From Nitrospirota bacterium (GTDB taxonomy: Bacteria; Nitrospirota; Nitrospiria; SBBL01; JAADHI01), in NCBI GenBank assembly GCA_029261195.1, contig JAJDBU010000072.1, positions 16,168-80,167 of the forward strand: a DNA stretch of 64,000 nt. The letters run 5' to 3'. Made by a program: the position numbers and the translations under genes. The notes under the pieces were generated by a model. It saw only the letters and a list, made by a program, of their open reading frames with translations. It made no database searches and was not told the DNA's origin. Of this stretch, positions 36,098-46,164 are shown piece by piece (positions within the stretch are counted from its first letter, which is position 1; each line of letters opens with the position of its first letter).

Positions 36098-36613
36098 TTG
36101 CAGGAAGATAAAGTCACAATCGGAAAGGTTCTCAAGCCCTTCGGTGTACGTGGAGAGGTTAAAGTCTTTCCTTTAACCGATAAGCCGGAACGGTTTCAGG
36201 ATCTTGAAGAAGTCACGATTAAAACAAAGGAGGAGCAGCATCTGCGATATCGACTTTTGCAGGTGGCATTGCGGCCTCCATTTGTTTATGTCGCTTTTGA
36301 GGGGATAAATTGCCCAGAGGATGTTGATCCGATACGGGGTGGCTTGATTCAAGTGCCGGTGTCGGAACGGATCTCTCTACCGGAGGGAGAATATTTTCAG
36401 TCCGATTTGATCGGTCTTGAGGTTTACCGGGTCGATGGTGCATACGTGGGAAGAATTACTGAAATTGTAGAAACAGGGGTGAATGATCTCTTCGTTGTAA
36501 AAAATGGGAAACGTGAGATGCTGATTCCGGCGCTTCGGAAGATCGTTAAGGCAATTGATTTGAAGCAGAACCGGATGGAGATTGATCCACCGGAAGGTTT
36601 GTTAACATTGTGA
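36098..36613 (+). CDS. rimM: Ribosome maturation factor RimM
   Basis: 171 residues. It must start at the TTG at 36098, because a TGA lies in frame 12 bases upstream. The N-terminal VTIGKVLKPFGVRGEVKVFPLTD and C-terminal PRC-barrel part (LIGLEVYRVDGAYVGRITEIV) identify RimM, which helps assemble the 30S head with S19. It overlaps trmD by GTGA. Confidence 0.95.
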   Translation: MQEDKVTIGKVLKPFGVRGEVKVFPLTDKPERFQDLEEVTIKTKEEQHLRYRLLQVALRPPFVYVAFEGINCPEDVDPIRGGLIQVPVSERISLPEGEYFQSDLIGLEVYRVDGAYVGRITEIVETGVNDLFVVKNGKREMLIPALRKIVKAIDLKQNRMEIDPPEGLLTL

Positions 36614-37359
36614 TTCACTGCGATATCCTCACTCTATTTCCAGGGATGCTCGAACCGATTTTTGGACAGAGCATCTTAAAACGAGCAATCGACAAAGGGC
36701 TCCTCAATGTTTGCATTCGTGACCTGCGTGATTTTGCCTACGACAAGCATCGTGTGACAGATGATGTGCCTTACGGCGGCGGTGGCGGGATGCTCTTAAA
36801 ACCCGAACCCATTTTTGCTGCCCTGGATCTTATCCGGGAGGAAAGAGGTGAGATTCGTGTGATTCTTCCCTCACCGCAGGGAAAGCATTTTGATCAGACT
36901 TTGGCAGAGGACTTTTCCAATGAGAAGCTGCCCCTGGTTTTTATTTGCGGACATTACGAAGGGATTGATGCGCGAGTGAACGACGGAATATCGCTCGAAG
37001 AGGTTTCTGTTGGAGATTATATCCTGACCGGGGGAGAGATACCGGCTGCCTTGATGATTGATGCGGCGGTCAGACTGGTTCCGGGCGTTCTTGGCGGGGC
37101 GCTTTCTGCTCAGGAAGAATCTTTTTCCACCTCACTTTTAGAACACCCGCACTACACACGACCTTTTGAATACAGAGGCATGAAAGTGCCGGAGATTCTC
37201 ACCTCCGGTCACCACTCAAAGATTCAAGGCTGGCGTCGGGAGAAGTCCTTGATCAATACCCTGGAAAAGCGACCCGATTTGTTGGAAGAAGCCCCTTTAA
37301 CAAAGGCGGAGAGGCTTTGGGTCGCGGGGCTTGACCTTGAGCAAGAGGGTTTGAGGTGA
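36610..37359 (+). CDS. trmD: tRNA (guanine-N1)-methyltransferase
   Basis: 249 residues starting with GTG. DILTLFPGML, the DDVPYGGGGGMLLKPEP loop, the trefoil-knot segment CGHYEGIDARV and SVGDYILTGGE are TrmD signatures. It methylates G37 of tRNAs to prevent frameshifting. Confidence 0.97.
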   Translation: MIHCDILTLFPGMLEPIFGQSILKRAIDKGLLNVCIRDLRDFAYDKHRVTDDVPYGGGGGMLLKPEPIFAALDLIREERGEIRVILPSPQGKHFDQTLAEDFSNEKLPLVFICGHYEGIDARVNDGISLEEVSVGDYILTGGEIPAALMIDAAVRLVPGVLGGALSAQEESFSTSLLEHPHYTRPFEYRGMKVPEILTSGHHSKIQGWRREKSLINTLEKRPDLLEEAPLTKAERLWVAGLDLEQEGLR

Positions 37360-37451
37360 GTGAAAAATCACATTGAAGTTTATTCTAAGAATGAATCAAT
37401 CTGGAGCACTTTAAAAGTAATCTAATAGACCAAGAGGGAGAAATAGAAAAA

Positions 37452-37889
37452 ATGAATCGGCTTGAGCAAATTGAACAGGGTTATTTAAAAAAAGACGTCC
37501 CTAAAGTGATCATCGGTAGCACAGTGAGAGTACACGTTCGCATCAAAGAAGGGGAAAAGGAGCGCATCCAGATTTATGAAGGGGTCGTCATCCGAAAAAA
37601 AGGCGGGAGTAATCGGGAAACCTTTACGGTGAGAAAGGTTTCTTACGGGATCGGCGTCGAGCGGATTTTCCCGCTTCATTCTCCTTTTGTGACCCAGGTG
37701 GAGACCATTCGTGAAGGGAAGGTTCGGCGGGCGAAACTCTATTATATCCGAACAAGAACCGGTAAAGCCGCCCGGATTCCAGAGAAAGAACGCGTCTATG
37801 CCACCAAGAAGAAGAAAGGCCCTGCGACCACACAGTCTGTTCAGCTTGCCCCGCCAGCTGCGGCCCCGGAAGCGGATACGCCTTCATAA
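37452..37889 (+). CDS. rplS: 50S ribosomal protein L19 with extended tail
   Basis: 145 residues; the L19 core is about 115 ([23 protein letters not shown], and [18 protein letters not shown]). The last 30 residues are a Lys then Pro/Ala-rich extension ([19 protein letters not shown]) not present in most L19 proteins. It is preceded by AGAGGGAG. Confidence 0.96.
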   Translation: MNRLEQIEQGYLKKDVPKVIIGSTVRVHVRIKEGEKERIQIYEGVVIRKKGGSNRETFTVRKVSYGIGVERIFPLHSPFVTQVETIREGKVRRAKLYYIRTRTGKAARIPEKERVYATKKKKGPATTQSVQLAPPAAAPEADTPS

Positions 37890-37927
37890 ACTTAAATCCT
37901 CAACAAGCTGAGGAGATCCGTCAGTCT

Positions 37928-38539
37928 TTGACGATGACCTCGAATGAAGAGAGACTTTATGCCGCTGGGCGCCGGACGGTCTGCGGCATTGATGAGGCGG
38001 GCCGTGGCCCGCTTGCAGGTCCCGTGGTTGCGGCAGCGGTTGTTCTGCCGCAAGCCCCTGTTTTAGCTCAAGACGATCTCCTCCTCGGACTGATGGATTC
38101 AAAAAAACTGAGCCCACGGAAACGGGACCGGTTTTTTGAACAAATTTCACAGACGGCCCGATCCATCGGAATCGGGGTCGTCGAACACGAGACAATTGAC
38201 CACATCAACATCCTGCAGGCGACAATTCTTGCGATGCAGCGAGCTGTTGAGGGACTTCACCTCCCCGCCGATTACCTGCTCATTGATGCCCTCAAGCTAC
38301 CTGAAATTGATATCCCTCAAGAGGGAATTATTCATGGAGATGATCTGTCCCTCAGTATCGCTGCTGCGTCTGTCATTGCGAAAGTAACACGGGATCGGCT
38401 GATGCTGAAATACCATAGGCTCTTCCCGAAATATGGATTTGATCGACATAAAGGTTACGGAACTCCGGAGCATTTAGAGAAGATCAAGTCCTTCGGCCCG
38501 TGCCGGATTCACAGAAAGACCTTTCGAGGGGTGACATGA
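37928..38539 (+). CDS. rnhB: Ribonuclease HII
   Basis: 203 residues. CGIDEAGRGPLAGPV with the first catalytic Asp-Glu, LMDSKKLSPRKRD, and DALKLP with a further Asp are RNase HII motifs. It removes RNA from RNA/DNA hybrids. The start is either TTG at 37928 or ATG at 37934. It overlaps the next gene by ATGA. Confidence 0.95.
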   Translation: MTMTSNEERLYAAGRRTVCGIDEAGRGPLAGPVVAAAVVLPQAPVLAQDDLLLGLMDSKKLSPRKRDRFFEQISQTARSIGIGVVEHETIDHINILQATILAMQRAVEGLHLPADYLLIDALKLPEIDIPQEGIIHGDDLSLSIAAASVIAKVTRDRLMLKYHRLFPKYGFDRHKGYGTPEHLEKIKSFGPCRIHRKTFRGVT

Positions 38540-38898
38540 CTCTAAGCGGAGCAGAAGGTGAATCCTTTGCCGCGAACTATTTAATTAAAAATGGCTACCG
38601 AATCTTGGAACGGAACTTCCGTACCTCACTCGGAGAGATCGATATCATTGCGCGTGATGGAGAAACCCTCGTCTTTATTGAAGTTAAAGCACGGTCGAGC
38701 ACTCGTTTCGGGCCGCCGCAGTTGGCTGTTGATCACCGTAAACAAGTCAAAATCACCCGTGTTGCCCTGGCCTATCTCAGTCAAAAAAAAGACCCCCCCG
38801 GCCTCTGCAGATTTGATGTCCTTGCCCTTCGGAAAGATCAAGGAAATTTTAAAATTGAGCTGATCCGGAATGCCTTTGACGGAGTCTTTTACCCGTGA
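38536..38898 (+). CDS. YraN/UPF0102 family endonuclease-like protein
   Basis: 120 residues from the ATG that overlaps the rnhB stop, with GAGGGG upstream. GEIDIIARDGETLVFIEVKARSS contains the D-x(n)-E-x-K of the restriction-endonuclease-like fold. The position after rnhB is the common one. The function is poorly defined. Confidence 0.9.
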   Translation: MTLSGAEGESFAANYLIKNGYRILERNFRTSLGEIDIIARDGETLVFIEVKARSSTRFGPPQLAVDHRKQVKITRVALAYLSQKKDPPGLCRFDVLALRKDQGNFKIELIRNAFDGVFYP

Positions 38899-39311
38899 AA
38901 ATGTCAATGGGAATGAACACCAATGTGAAGTACAAAGGACGGGTCTATCACATTCAAACGGAGGACGGCGGAGAGGATAACCCGAGCATCGCAACGTTGC
39001 TGTTCAAGGACGGAGGGGCGGTTGCATCTGCAAAAAAAAGGGATTATGTCGACTTGCTTCAGAGCGATTCCTGCAGGGAAACCGTTGCGGCTTTGATGAA
39101 GGAACAGCATAAAACAATGATCAGAAAGCTGGTGCGAGGGGAAATAGAAGGTCTCGACACGCTTGAGCAGGAGGATCCCCTTCAAACGGTGTTTGTAAAA
39201 GATGTGCCGGAAGCAGAGCAGGTTGATCGCTTGGTGCTCAGCGGAGATGAAAAGGATCTCGATGCCTTGATTCTTGAGTATCTGGCGAAAAGGGATGGCA
39301 ATGTCGCTTGA
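38895..39311 (+). CDS. Conserved hypothetical protein
   Basis: 138 residues starting with GTG, overlapping the YraN stop by GTGA. The N-terminal third is beta-strand-like (NVKYKGRVYHIQTEDGG), the rest helical and acidic. There is no signal peptide or membrane segment. I recall the opening motif (NT-V-Y-G---HIQTED-G) from uncharacterised proteins of delta-proteobacteria and Nitrospirota. Function unknown. It may be translated with the rnhB-yraN pair. Confidence 0.75.
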   Translation: MKMSMGMNTNVKYKGRVYHIQTEDGGEDNPSIATLLFKDGGAVASAKKRDYVDLLQSDSCRETVAALMKEQHKTMIRKLVRGEIEGLDTLEQEDPLQTVFVKDVPEAEQVDRLVLSGDEKDLDALILEYLAKRDGNVA

Positions 39312-39425
39312 TCTACTACCCTTTCGCATACTTATATTTCCCCCCAACTCATGCTTATCTTTACATTTCCACCCTCCGCATCATAAAATCATTCAATTTT
39401 AATTACCTCTTTTTCTGGAATTTTT

Positions 39426-40094
39426 ATGATTCAGATGTACCATGTCTATAAATATTTTCGAAAAGACTTTGTCGCCTTAAATGATCTGAACCTGAAGATT
39501 GAGAAGGGGGAATTTGTTTTTGTCATGGGCGCTAGCGGAGCGGGAAAGACGACGCTGCTCAAGCTCCTCTTTTGTCAGGAACGGGCGGATGAGGGACAGG
39601 TCATTATCGGTGGACAGAATATCTCACGTCTTACGGAGGCGGATATTCCCTATCTTCGCCGGAAGATCGGTTTTGTTTTTCAAGATTTTAAGCTGATTCA
39701 ACGCAAGACGGTCTTTGAGAATGTTGCCCTGCCTTTAGAAATCAGCGGTATGACGAGAGCCGACATTAAAAAACGAGTCAATGATGTGCTCAAGCAGGTC
39801 CGAATTGAACATCGCCATGATCACCGTCCTTCCTATCTGTCGGGCGGAGAACAACAACGGGTTGCCATTGCACGTGCCCTTGTGAATCGCCCCGCAATCC
39901 TGCTGGCTGACGAACCGACCGGTAACCTTGATGATGATCTTTCACTCGACATTGTCGAACTACTTCGAAATATTCATACCACCGGCACCACCGTGATTGT
40001 CGCAACACATGATCGACATCTCTTTTCAAAGGTCATTCGGAGAACCCTTGTATTGAGCAAGGGCACTATCGTCTCGGACGGCCTGCCCGCATGA
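39426..40094 (+). CDS. ftsE: Cell-division ABC ATPase FtsE
   Basis: 222 residues: Walker [11 protein letters not shown]-loop FQDF, signature LSGGEQQRV, Walker [24 protein letters not shown] at the start and the small size match FtsE. It powers the FtsX membrane partner, whose gene overlaps its end by ATGA. Confidence 0.95.
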   Translation: MIQMYHVYKYFRKDFVALNDLNLKIEKGEFVFVMGASGAGKTTLLKLLFCQERADEGQVIIGGQNISRLTEADIPYLRRKIGFVFQDFKLIQRKTVFENVALPLEISGMTRADIKKRVNDVLKQVRIEHRHDHRPSYLSGGEQQRVAIARALVNRPAILLADEPTGNLDDDLSLDIVELLRNIHTTGTTVIVATHDRHLFSKVIRRTLVLSKGTIVSDGLPA

Positions 40095-42253
40095 AGTCGT
40101 TTTTCTATCACCTGAAGTCGGCGCTTGAGAACATCAAGCTCAATCAGACCATGGCTTTTTTTTCCCTCGTTTCTTTAAGTCTCACCCTGATGCTCTTCGG
40201 CATCTTCCTGTTGTTTTATTACAATGTGCAGGATTTTGTTCAAATCATGCGGGAGAGTGTTCAATTCAGTATCTATCTCAGAGAAGAGAGCTCAAAAGGA
40301 AAGCGTTCAGAGAAAACGGTGCAGACGCCGTTAGTTAGAGCCATTGAGGCGGACCTGAAAAATGATGTCCGTATTGCTTCCTTTATCTATATTTCAAAAG
40401 AGGAGGCGCTTGAAACTTTTAACACCGCTTTTCAAGATAAAGCCTTGCTGGAACGCCTGGGCGAAAACCCCTTCCCCGCCTCCTTTGAAGTCAAGGTCAA
40501 GGCATTACACCAGGAGCCAGAAAAGATGAAGGGCATTATTGAGCATTTTGAAGCGATGCCTGCGGTCGAAGAGGTACGCTACGGTTCAGAATGGCTCAAT
40601 AACCTTTTGACTTTCCTGAAGTTTTTGAAGGCGATGGGCATTGGCATCGGAGCTTTTCTTGCTCTCACCGTCACAAGTAATATTGCCAACACCATTAGAC
40701 TTCACTTTTATAACCGACGGGAAGAGATTGAAATCATGAAGCTGATCGGGGCGACTCATGGTTTTATTAAAATTCCTTTTGTCCTGGAAGGGCTGTTCAT
40801 GGGGGGCATCAGTGGGCTCTTTTCCCTTCTTTTTCTCTTCCTGGGCTTTGAGTACTCAAAGGACTACATGCTCTCGATTGTCGGAGCGATGGGGAGAAAT
40901 CAGGGACTACAATTTTTACCTGTGAATACTTTGATCGGCCTGATTCTCTTCGGATCGCTACTCGGAGGTGCTGGCAGCTTCATTTCCTTAAGCCACCTAT
41001 TGACGCTGAGAAACCCGGAATTAGCGAGGAAAAAATTTAGAAGCGGGAATCCGCTTCTTTTGTTTGTGACTCTCATCATTGCTTGTGTGTGTTTTTTTCT
41101 GATTTTTATGCCGCCATTGAGCGAAGCAAAAAAGACATCGACTCAAGGGATAGTCAGTTTAAGAAAACAAATTCAAAAGGAAAGGTCGGCACTCAAAAAA
41201 TTAGAATCGGAAATCAAAAACAAGAAAGAAAAACAGCGCAAGGCAAAAAAAAAAGAACGGTCAATTCTTTCCGACTTGGAAAGGATTGACCGACGTTCGA
41301 GGCTTTACCGGAAAGAAGCGCATCTCCTCGAAGCCGAAATTAGCGAGAAGGAAGAGGAAGAAACTTCACTTGTATCAAAAATCAGCATCCTGAAGACAGA
41401 GATTGAAACCAGCCGTCAATTGATTTCAAAACGCTTGACTACCCTCTACAAAGAAAAACAATCGGGGGGACTGAAGATCCTGTTCTCCTCTAAGGACTAT
41501 CCCGATCTGCTCAGAACTCTCTATTACCTGAATACCGCTGCAAAAAAAGAGGACGAAATCCTCTCTGAATTTAAAATAAACCATGTCGAATTGTCGGGAG
41601 AAAAAGACCGTTTGCAGGAGGTCAAAGGCAGCTTGCTCGAAGATCGTAGCGCCCTTGCTAAGAAGCTTTCGGAGAGTCGGACAGAGAGGAGACAAAAAAA
41701 ACGGCTCTTGACCCGGGTACAACGAGAACGGACACTCTACAAAAGGGCGATTTTAGAAATGACCGGGGCGTCTCAGCAGGTGCGTTCATTGATCGCTCGA
41801 CTTCAAAAAGAGAAAAAAACAGAGTCTACAAGTCCGACCGTAAAATTTTCAATGGCCAGGGGTCGGCTGACTTGGCCGAATGAGGGGAAAATTGTCAGTC
41901 GCTACGGGCGGCAGAAGCACCCGAAGTTTGACACTATCATCAACAAGAAAGGGATCGAAATCTCTCCCGGCAAAGGGAATGTCGTCAGAAATATATTTGA
42001 CGGCACCGTCGTTTACGCTGACTGGTTTCGAGGCTACGGCATGATGATCATGATTGATCACGGAGAAAATTATTATTCCCTCTATGCTCATCTGGAAAAA
42101 CTGTTGGTTGGCATCGGCGACCGGATCAAGACAAGGCGTGTCATCGGTCAAATCGGTGGGACAGGGCTTTCACAGGGCTCAAAGCTCTATTTCGAAATCA
42201 GATACCAGGGGAAGCCGATCAATCCGACGACCTGGCTGAAAAAAAGGGGTTAG
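40091..42253 (+). CDS. FtsX-EnvC fusion: division transmembrane protein with built-in amidase activator
   Basis: 720 residues, more than twice normal FtsX. Residues 1-308 are FtsX: helix 1 (21-43), a periplasmic domain (45-175), and helices at about 177-199, 226-251 and 277-305. A fifth helix (320-341) would return the chain to the periplasm. Then come Lys/Glu-rich coiled coils (about 350-450 and 485-580) and a LytM domain (592-716). The LytM domain lacks zinc ligands: the usual HLH is KLY in KLYFEIRYQGKPINP, as in E. coli EnvC, so it should activate amidases and not cleave itself. The frame is continuous, with no sign of a sequencing frameshift. FtsEX normally recruits EnvC as a separate protein. 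Confidence 0.93.
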   Translation: MKSFFYHLKSALENIKLNQTMAFFSLVSLSLTLMLFGIFLLFYYNVQDFVQIMRESVQFSIYLREESSKGKRSEKTVQTPLVRAIEADLKNDVRIASFIYISKEEALETFNTAFQDKALLERLGENPFPASFEVKVKALHQEPEKMKGIIEHFEAMPAVEEVRYGSEWLNNLLTFLKFLKAMGIGIGAFLALTVTSNIANTIRLHFYNRREEIEIMKLIGATHGFIKIPFVLEGLFMGGISGLFSLLFLFLGFEYSKDYMLSIVGAMGRNQGLQFLPVNTLIGLILFGSLLGGAGSFISLSHLLTLRNPELARKKFRSGNPLLLFVTLIIACVCFFLIFMPPLSEAKKTSTQGIVSLRKQIQKERSALKKLESEIKNKKEKQRKAKKKERSILSDLERIDRRSRLYRKEAHLLEAEISEKEEEETSLVSKISILKTEIETSRQLISKRLTTLYKEKQSGGLKILFSSKDYPDLLRTLYYLNTAAKKEDEILSEFKINHVELSGEKDRLQEVKGSLLEDRSALAKKLSESRTERRQKKRLLTRVQRERTLYKRAILEMTGASQQVRSLIARLQKEKKTESTSPTVKFSMARGRLTWPNEGKIVSRYGRQKHPKFDTIINKKGIEISPGKGNVVRNIFDGTVVYADWFRGYGMMIMIDHGENYYSLYAHLEKLLVGIGDRIKTRRVIGQIGGTGLSQGSKLYFEIRYQGKPINPTTWLKKRG

Positions 42254-42363
42254 GATATAATGGCTTTATGTTAAAGTGTGCTGAATTATTGCACGATGAT
42301 TCTATTTTTTGATGACATTATGGTATTTTCATGAGCAGTTTGAAGGACTTGGAGGATAAAAAA

Positions 42364-43734
42364 ATGAAGTTTATCAAGAAGATACGAGTTACTTTTTTGC
42401 TCACAGCCATTTTTGGCACAATCGCAATGACCCTTTTTGTCGGGAAGGGACTGGAGACAAAGGTCTCAGCGGAGACAGAGCAATATAAAGATCTTAAAAT
42501 TTTTTCTGAAGTCTTGTCCTCTCTCAAAAAAAGTTATGTCGAACCGCTTGATACAAAAGATTTGGTCTATGGGGCCATCAAGGGCATGCTTGGCTCCCTC
42601 GATGCCCATTCTGCATTCATGCCTCCCGAAGTTTATAAGGAAATGCAGGTCGATACCAAGGGGGAATTCGGTGGCCTGGGGCTTCAAGTGGGCATCCGTG
42701 ACAAAAGGCTTGTCGTTGTCGCTCCCATTGCCGACACGCCCGCTGCGGAAGCGGGCTTAAAGGCGGGAGACATCATCCTTAAGGTAGACGAGGCTGAAAT
42801 GACTCTAGAAACCACCCTGATGGATGCCGTGCAAATGATGCGTGGCGCAAAAGGGACTGCCGTTACGTTAACGGTTAAACGGAAATCAGAAACAAAACCG
42901 CTCACTTTCACCCTCATCAGAGCCATTATCCGTATCAATAGCGTAAAATCGAAGGTGATTGAGGCGGGGATTGGCTACATCCATCTCAGCCAGTTTCAGG
43001 AACATTCGGCACGAGATATGAAAAAGGCTATCTCAACACTTCTGAACGAAAACATCCACTCCCTTGTCCTTGATCTCAGAAACAATCCCGGCGGGCTTTT
43101 AAATGCAGCGGTCAAGATTTCGGACCAGTTTTTGGAAAGTGGTCAATTAATTGTTTCGATCAAATCACGCGATGGGAATAAGGATGAATATACTGCAAGC
43201 AAAAATAGCGAGCTTGGCGGCATCCCGATCATTGTGCTGGTCAATGAAGGGAGCGCAAGTGCCTCAGAAATTGTCGCCGGAGCCTTGCAGGACTGGAAAC
43301 GTGCCGTTGTGGTTGGCATGCAGACTTTCGGGAAAGGCTCTGTCCAGACGATTCTCCCTCTTTCGGATGGCTCAGCTTTACGCTTGACCACCGCAAAATA
43401 TTATACGCCGAGCGGCCGTTCGATCCAGAACAGGGGCATCGAGCCGGACATCATTGTTCATCCGGAGGTGACTAAAACGGTGGCGACTTCACCGATTGTT
43501 CGAGAGAAAGATCTTGCGCGTCATCTTGTCAATGAGCTTGATCCCAATGCTGACAAGACGGCTCCCTCTGCTCAATCCGAATCGGATGACGAAATCAGCC
43601 CCGAGGATTTTGATCCTTCTGTCCAGAAAGCAAATGAAGACACTCAGTTAAAGAAGGCGATCGATCTCCTGAAGAGTTGGAGAATTTTTAAAGAGATGGA
43701 TCCAATTCTCTCCGTGAAAAAGAACCTTCGGTAA
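42364..43734 (+). CDS. ctpA: Carboxyl-terminal processing protease (S41)
   Basis: 456 residues from the ATG behind GGAGGAT; the ORF-track start is 11 codons too early. Signal/anchor helix, PDZ domain (about 85-170, FGGLGLQVGI) and the S41 protease domain with the Ser in GSASASEI and Lys in FGKGSVQ. It trims periplasmic or envelope proteins. It follows the FtsEX/EnvC genes, a frequent order (envC-ctpA), which supports the EnvC call. Confidence 0.94.
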   Translation: MKFIKKIRVTFLLTAIFGTIAMTLFVGKGLETKVSAETEQYKDLKIFSEVLSSLKKSYVEPLDTKDLVYGAIKGMLGSLDAHSAFMPPEVYKEMQVDTKGEFGGLGLQVGIRDKRLVVVAPIADTPAAEAGLKAGDIILKVDEAEMTLETTLMDAVQMMRGAKGTAVTLTVKRKSETKPLTFTLIRAIIRINSVKSKVIEAGIGYIHLSQFQEHSARDMKKAISTLLNENIHSLVLDLRNNPGGLLNAAVKISDQFLESGQLIVSIKSRDGNKDEYTASKNSELGGIPIIVLVNEGSASASEIVAGALQDWKRAVVVGMQTFGKGSVQTILPLSDGSALRLTTAKYYTPSGRSIQNRGIEPDIIVHPEVTKTVATSPIVREKDLARHLVNELDPNADKTAPSAQSESDDEISPEDFDPSVQKANEDTQLKKAIDLLKSWRIFKEMDPILSVKKNLR

Positions 43735-44097
43735 ATTGAACGATGGCGTACCTGAACGCTTGGTCCAAGCTTGAGTCATTCCGGTCATCCTTTAGCCGGA
43801 ATCCATATGATTTAGTCGTTGTATTCCCGTCGGAAGAATACAGGAGTGAGGAAAAAGTCGTAAGGCTTCAGGCGCTATATCGCTTTGAATGCCTTATTTT
43901 TTCAATGTTTTATGAAATAAAATCTCGCCTTGAAAAATAATCGCAAGTACTCTTGATTTACAAAAAATCATTGTTATATATGCTACTGTCGCTCAAGTAA
44001 GGGCGTTCTGATTGTCAACCAAGGCGCTCGATTTTCGATCAGTTTTGGATCGTGTGAAAACTGCGTATTTTAGTAAAAACTATGAAGGAGGAGAAAA
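43735..44097. other. Gene-poor spacer before groES
   Basis: 363 bp. It has an inverted repeat ATTCCGG/CCGGAAT (43778-43802), a second imperfect one around GTATTC/GAATAC (43821-43840) and the groES promoter. A 65-codon ORF (43743-43940) spans the repeats and looks like chance. No CIRCE element (TTAGCACTC-N9-GAGTGCTAA) was found. Confidence 0.6.
43953..43980 (+). promoter_or_regulatory. Sigma-70-type promoter of groES-groEL
   Basis: TTGATT and TATATA are separated by 16 bp, about 110 bp upstream of groES. A CTTGAAA 20 bp upstream resembles a heat-shock sigma -35, but no matching -10 is seen. Confidence 0.45.
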
Positions 44098-44382
44098 ATG
44101 TCGGAAGCAACTGCAACAGCGGTCAAGTTTAGACCCCTTAAAGAGAGGGTATTTGTCAGATACGAAGCTGAGCCTGAAAAAACAGCAAGCGGACTCTACA
44201 TTCCGGATGCGGCCAAGGAAAAGCCTCAAAAGGGGACCATTGAGGCGATTGGTAGCGAAGTCAAAGACGTCAAGGTTGGGGAAACCATCCTTTTTGATAA
44301 ATACTCCGGCAGCAAGATCAATATTGATGACGAAGAATTCCTCATCATCAAAGAAGAAGATATTCTAGGCGTTGTCGGATAG
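44098..44382 (+). CDS. groES: Co-chaperonin GroES
   Basis: 94 residues behind AGGAGGAG. FRPLKERVFVRYEAEPEKTASGLYIPDAAKEKPQKG is the normal GroES N-terminus with the mobile loop. It caps GroEL for protein folding. Confidence 0.97.
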   Translation: MSEATATAVKFRPLKERVFVRYEAEPEKTASGLYIPDAAKEKPQKGTIEAIGSEVKDVKVGETILFDKYSGSKINIDDEEFLIIKEEDILGVVG

Positions 44383-44424
44383 ACGTATAGAAGCAAAGAT
44401 AAAATTATTTCTAAGGAGGAAGAA

Positions 44425-46074
44425 ATGGCAAAGCAGATACTGTTCGGGGATGAAGCCCGTGCAAAGGTTCTTAAAGGAATCAATCAACTCAGCAACGCGG
44501 TGAAGGCAACCCTGGGACCTAAGGGCCGAAACGCCGTCATCGAGAAAAAATTCGGTGCGCCGACCATCACAAAAGACGGCGTGACTGTCGCGAAAGAGGT
44601 CGAATTACAAGATCCTTTTGAAAATATGGGCGCGCAATTGGTCAAAGAGGTTTCGAGTAAAACTTCTGATGTCGCCGGAGACGGGACAACAACAGCAACC
44701 ATTCTTGCACAGGCCATCTTCAGAGAAGGTGCGAAAAACCTCAGCGCCGGTGCCAACGCAATGGAATTAAAGCGTGGGATCGACAAGGCAGTCGCTTCTG
44801 TGACGGATGAGCTGCTTGCGATGTCCAAACCGTGTCAGTCGAATAAAGAGATCTCACAAATCGGCACCATTTCAGCCAACAATGACGAAACCATTGGTGA
44901 GTTGATTGCCGAAGCAATGGAAAAGGTCGGCAAAGACGGTGTCATCACGGTCGAAGAAGCAAAGAGTGCAGAGACTTCTCTGGAAGTTGTTGAAGGCATG
45001 CAGTTTGACCGTGGATATCTTTCACCTTATTTCGTGACGGATTCCGAACGAATGGAAGTCCACCTGGACGATGCCATCATTCTCATTCACGAAAAGAAGA
45101 TCTCTTCAATGAAGGACCTTCTGCCAGTACTAGAGCAGGTTGCAAAAGCAAGTCGTCCTCTGATGATTATCGCTGAAGACATTGATGGTGAAGCCCTTGC
45201 GACCCTCGTCGTGAATAAACTTCGCGGTACTTTGAATGTCGCAGCAGTCAAGGCGCCTGGTTTTGGTGACCGACGGAAGGCGATGCTTGAAGATATCGCC
45301 ATCCTGACCGGTGGTCAGGTCATCTCTGAGGATCTTGGCCTGAAACTTGAGAATATCAAGTTGGAGGATCTGGGTCGTGCAAAGCGGATTAGCATCGACA
45401 AAGACAATACGACTATCGTCGAGGGAGCGGGTGAGACCACAAAAATTCAGGCGCGCGTCAAGCAGATCAAGGCACAGGTCGAGGAGACCACCTCCGATTA
45501 TGACCGTGAAAAACTCCAGGAAAGACTGGCAAAGCTGGTCGGCGGCGTTGCGGTCATCAATGTGGGTGCCGTTACCGAAACTGAGATGAAAGAGCGTAAA
45601 GCGCGTGTTGAAGATGCGCTTCATGCCACAAAGGCAGCGGTCGAAGAAGGTATTGTTGCCGGTGGCGGCGTTGCTCTCCTGCGTTGTCTTCCTGTGCTTG
45701 ATAAACTTCAGCTTGAGGGTGATCAGCAGATCGGGGTTGATATTATCAGAAGAGCGATTGAAGAGCCGATTCGCCAGATTACGGCAAATGCCGGTTTAGA
45801 AAGTTCTGTCGTTGTCGATCGCGTTAAAAAAGAGAGCGGAGCCGTCGGTTTTGACGCCAACACAGAGACCTATAAAGATCTCGTTGAGGCTGGCATCATC
45901 GACCCGACCAAGGTCACACGAACCGCTTTGCAGAACGCGGCCAGTGTTTCCGGTCTGATGCTGACCACTGAAGTCATGATCGCAGACATCCCTGAAAAGA
46001 AGGATGGCGGTACGGCAATGCCTCCGGACATGGGTGGCATGGGCGGCATGGGTGGTATGGGCGGCATGATGTAG
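44425..46074 (+). CDS. groEL: Chaperonin GroEL
   Basis: 549 residues with the ATP-binding [11 protein letters not shown] and the typical flexible tail of repeated GGM units ([13 protein letters not shown]). The length is normal. It is 42 bp after groES behind AAGGAGG. Confidence 0.98.
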   Translation: MAKQILFGDEARAKVLKGINQLSNAVKATLGPKGRNAVIEKKFGAPTITKDGVTVAKEVELQDPFENMGAQLVKEVSSKTSDVAGDGTTTATILAQAIFREGAKNLSAGANAMELKRGIDKAVASVTDELLAMSKPCQSNKEISQIGTISANNDETIGELIAEAMEKVGKDGVITVEEAKSAETSLEVVEGMQFDRGYLSPYFVTDSERMEVHLDDAIILIHEKKISSMKDLLPVLEQVAKASRPLMIIAEDIDGEALATLVVNKLRGTLNVAAVKAPGFGDRRKAMLEDIAILTGGQVISEDLGLKLENIKLEDLGRAKRISIDKDNTTIVEGAGETTKIQARVKQIKAQVEETTSDYDREKLQERLAKLVGGVAVINVGAVTETEMKERKARVEDALHATKAAVEEGIVAGGGVALLRCLPVLDKLQLEGDQQIGVDIIRRAIEEPIRQITANAGLESSVVVDRVKKESGAVGFDANTETYKDLVEAGIIDPTKVTRTALQNAASVSGLMLTTEVMIADIPEKKDGGTAMPPDMGGMGGMGGMGGMM

Positions 46075-46114
46075 GCCTCGCTTCCCAAGCGTTCGAAGAA
46101 CCATCAAGAAACAT

Positions 46115-46156
46115 AAAAAAGCCCTCTGCTGAGATCTATCCAGCGGGGGGCTTTTT
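46115..46156 (+). terminator. Terminator of groES-groEL
   Basis: AAAAAAGCCC...GGGCTTTTT with inner CTGCTG/CAGCGG pairing forms a GC-rich stem ending in a T run, 40 bp after the groEL stop. Confidence 0.8.
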
Positions 46157-46164
46157 GCGTTCTA

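Noticed and set aside
40091-42253. FtsX-EnvC as two genes joined by a sequencing error
   Set aside because: The reading frame is continuous, codon use does not change at the joint, and the extra helix gives the right topology; still listed as something to check with reads.
43743-43940. 65-codon ORF after ctpA
   Set aside because: It spans inverted repeats, has no ribosome-binding site and shows no recognisable protein pattern; it looks like chance.
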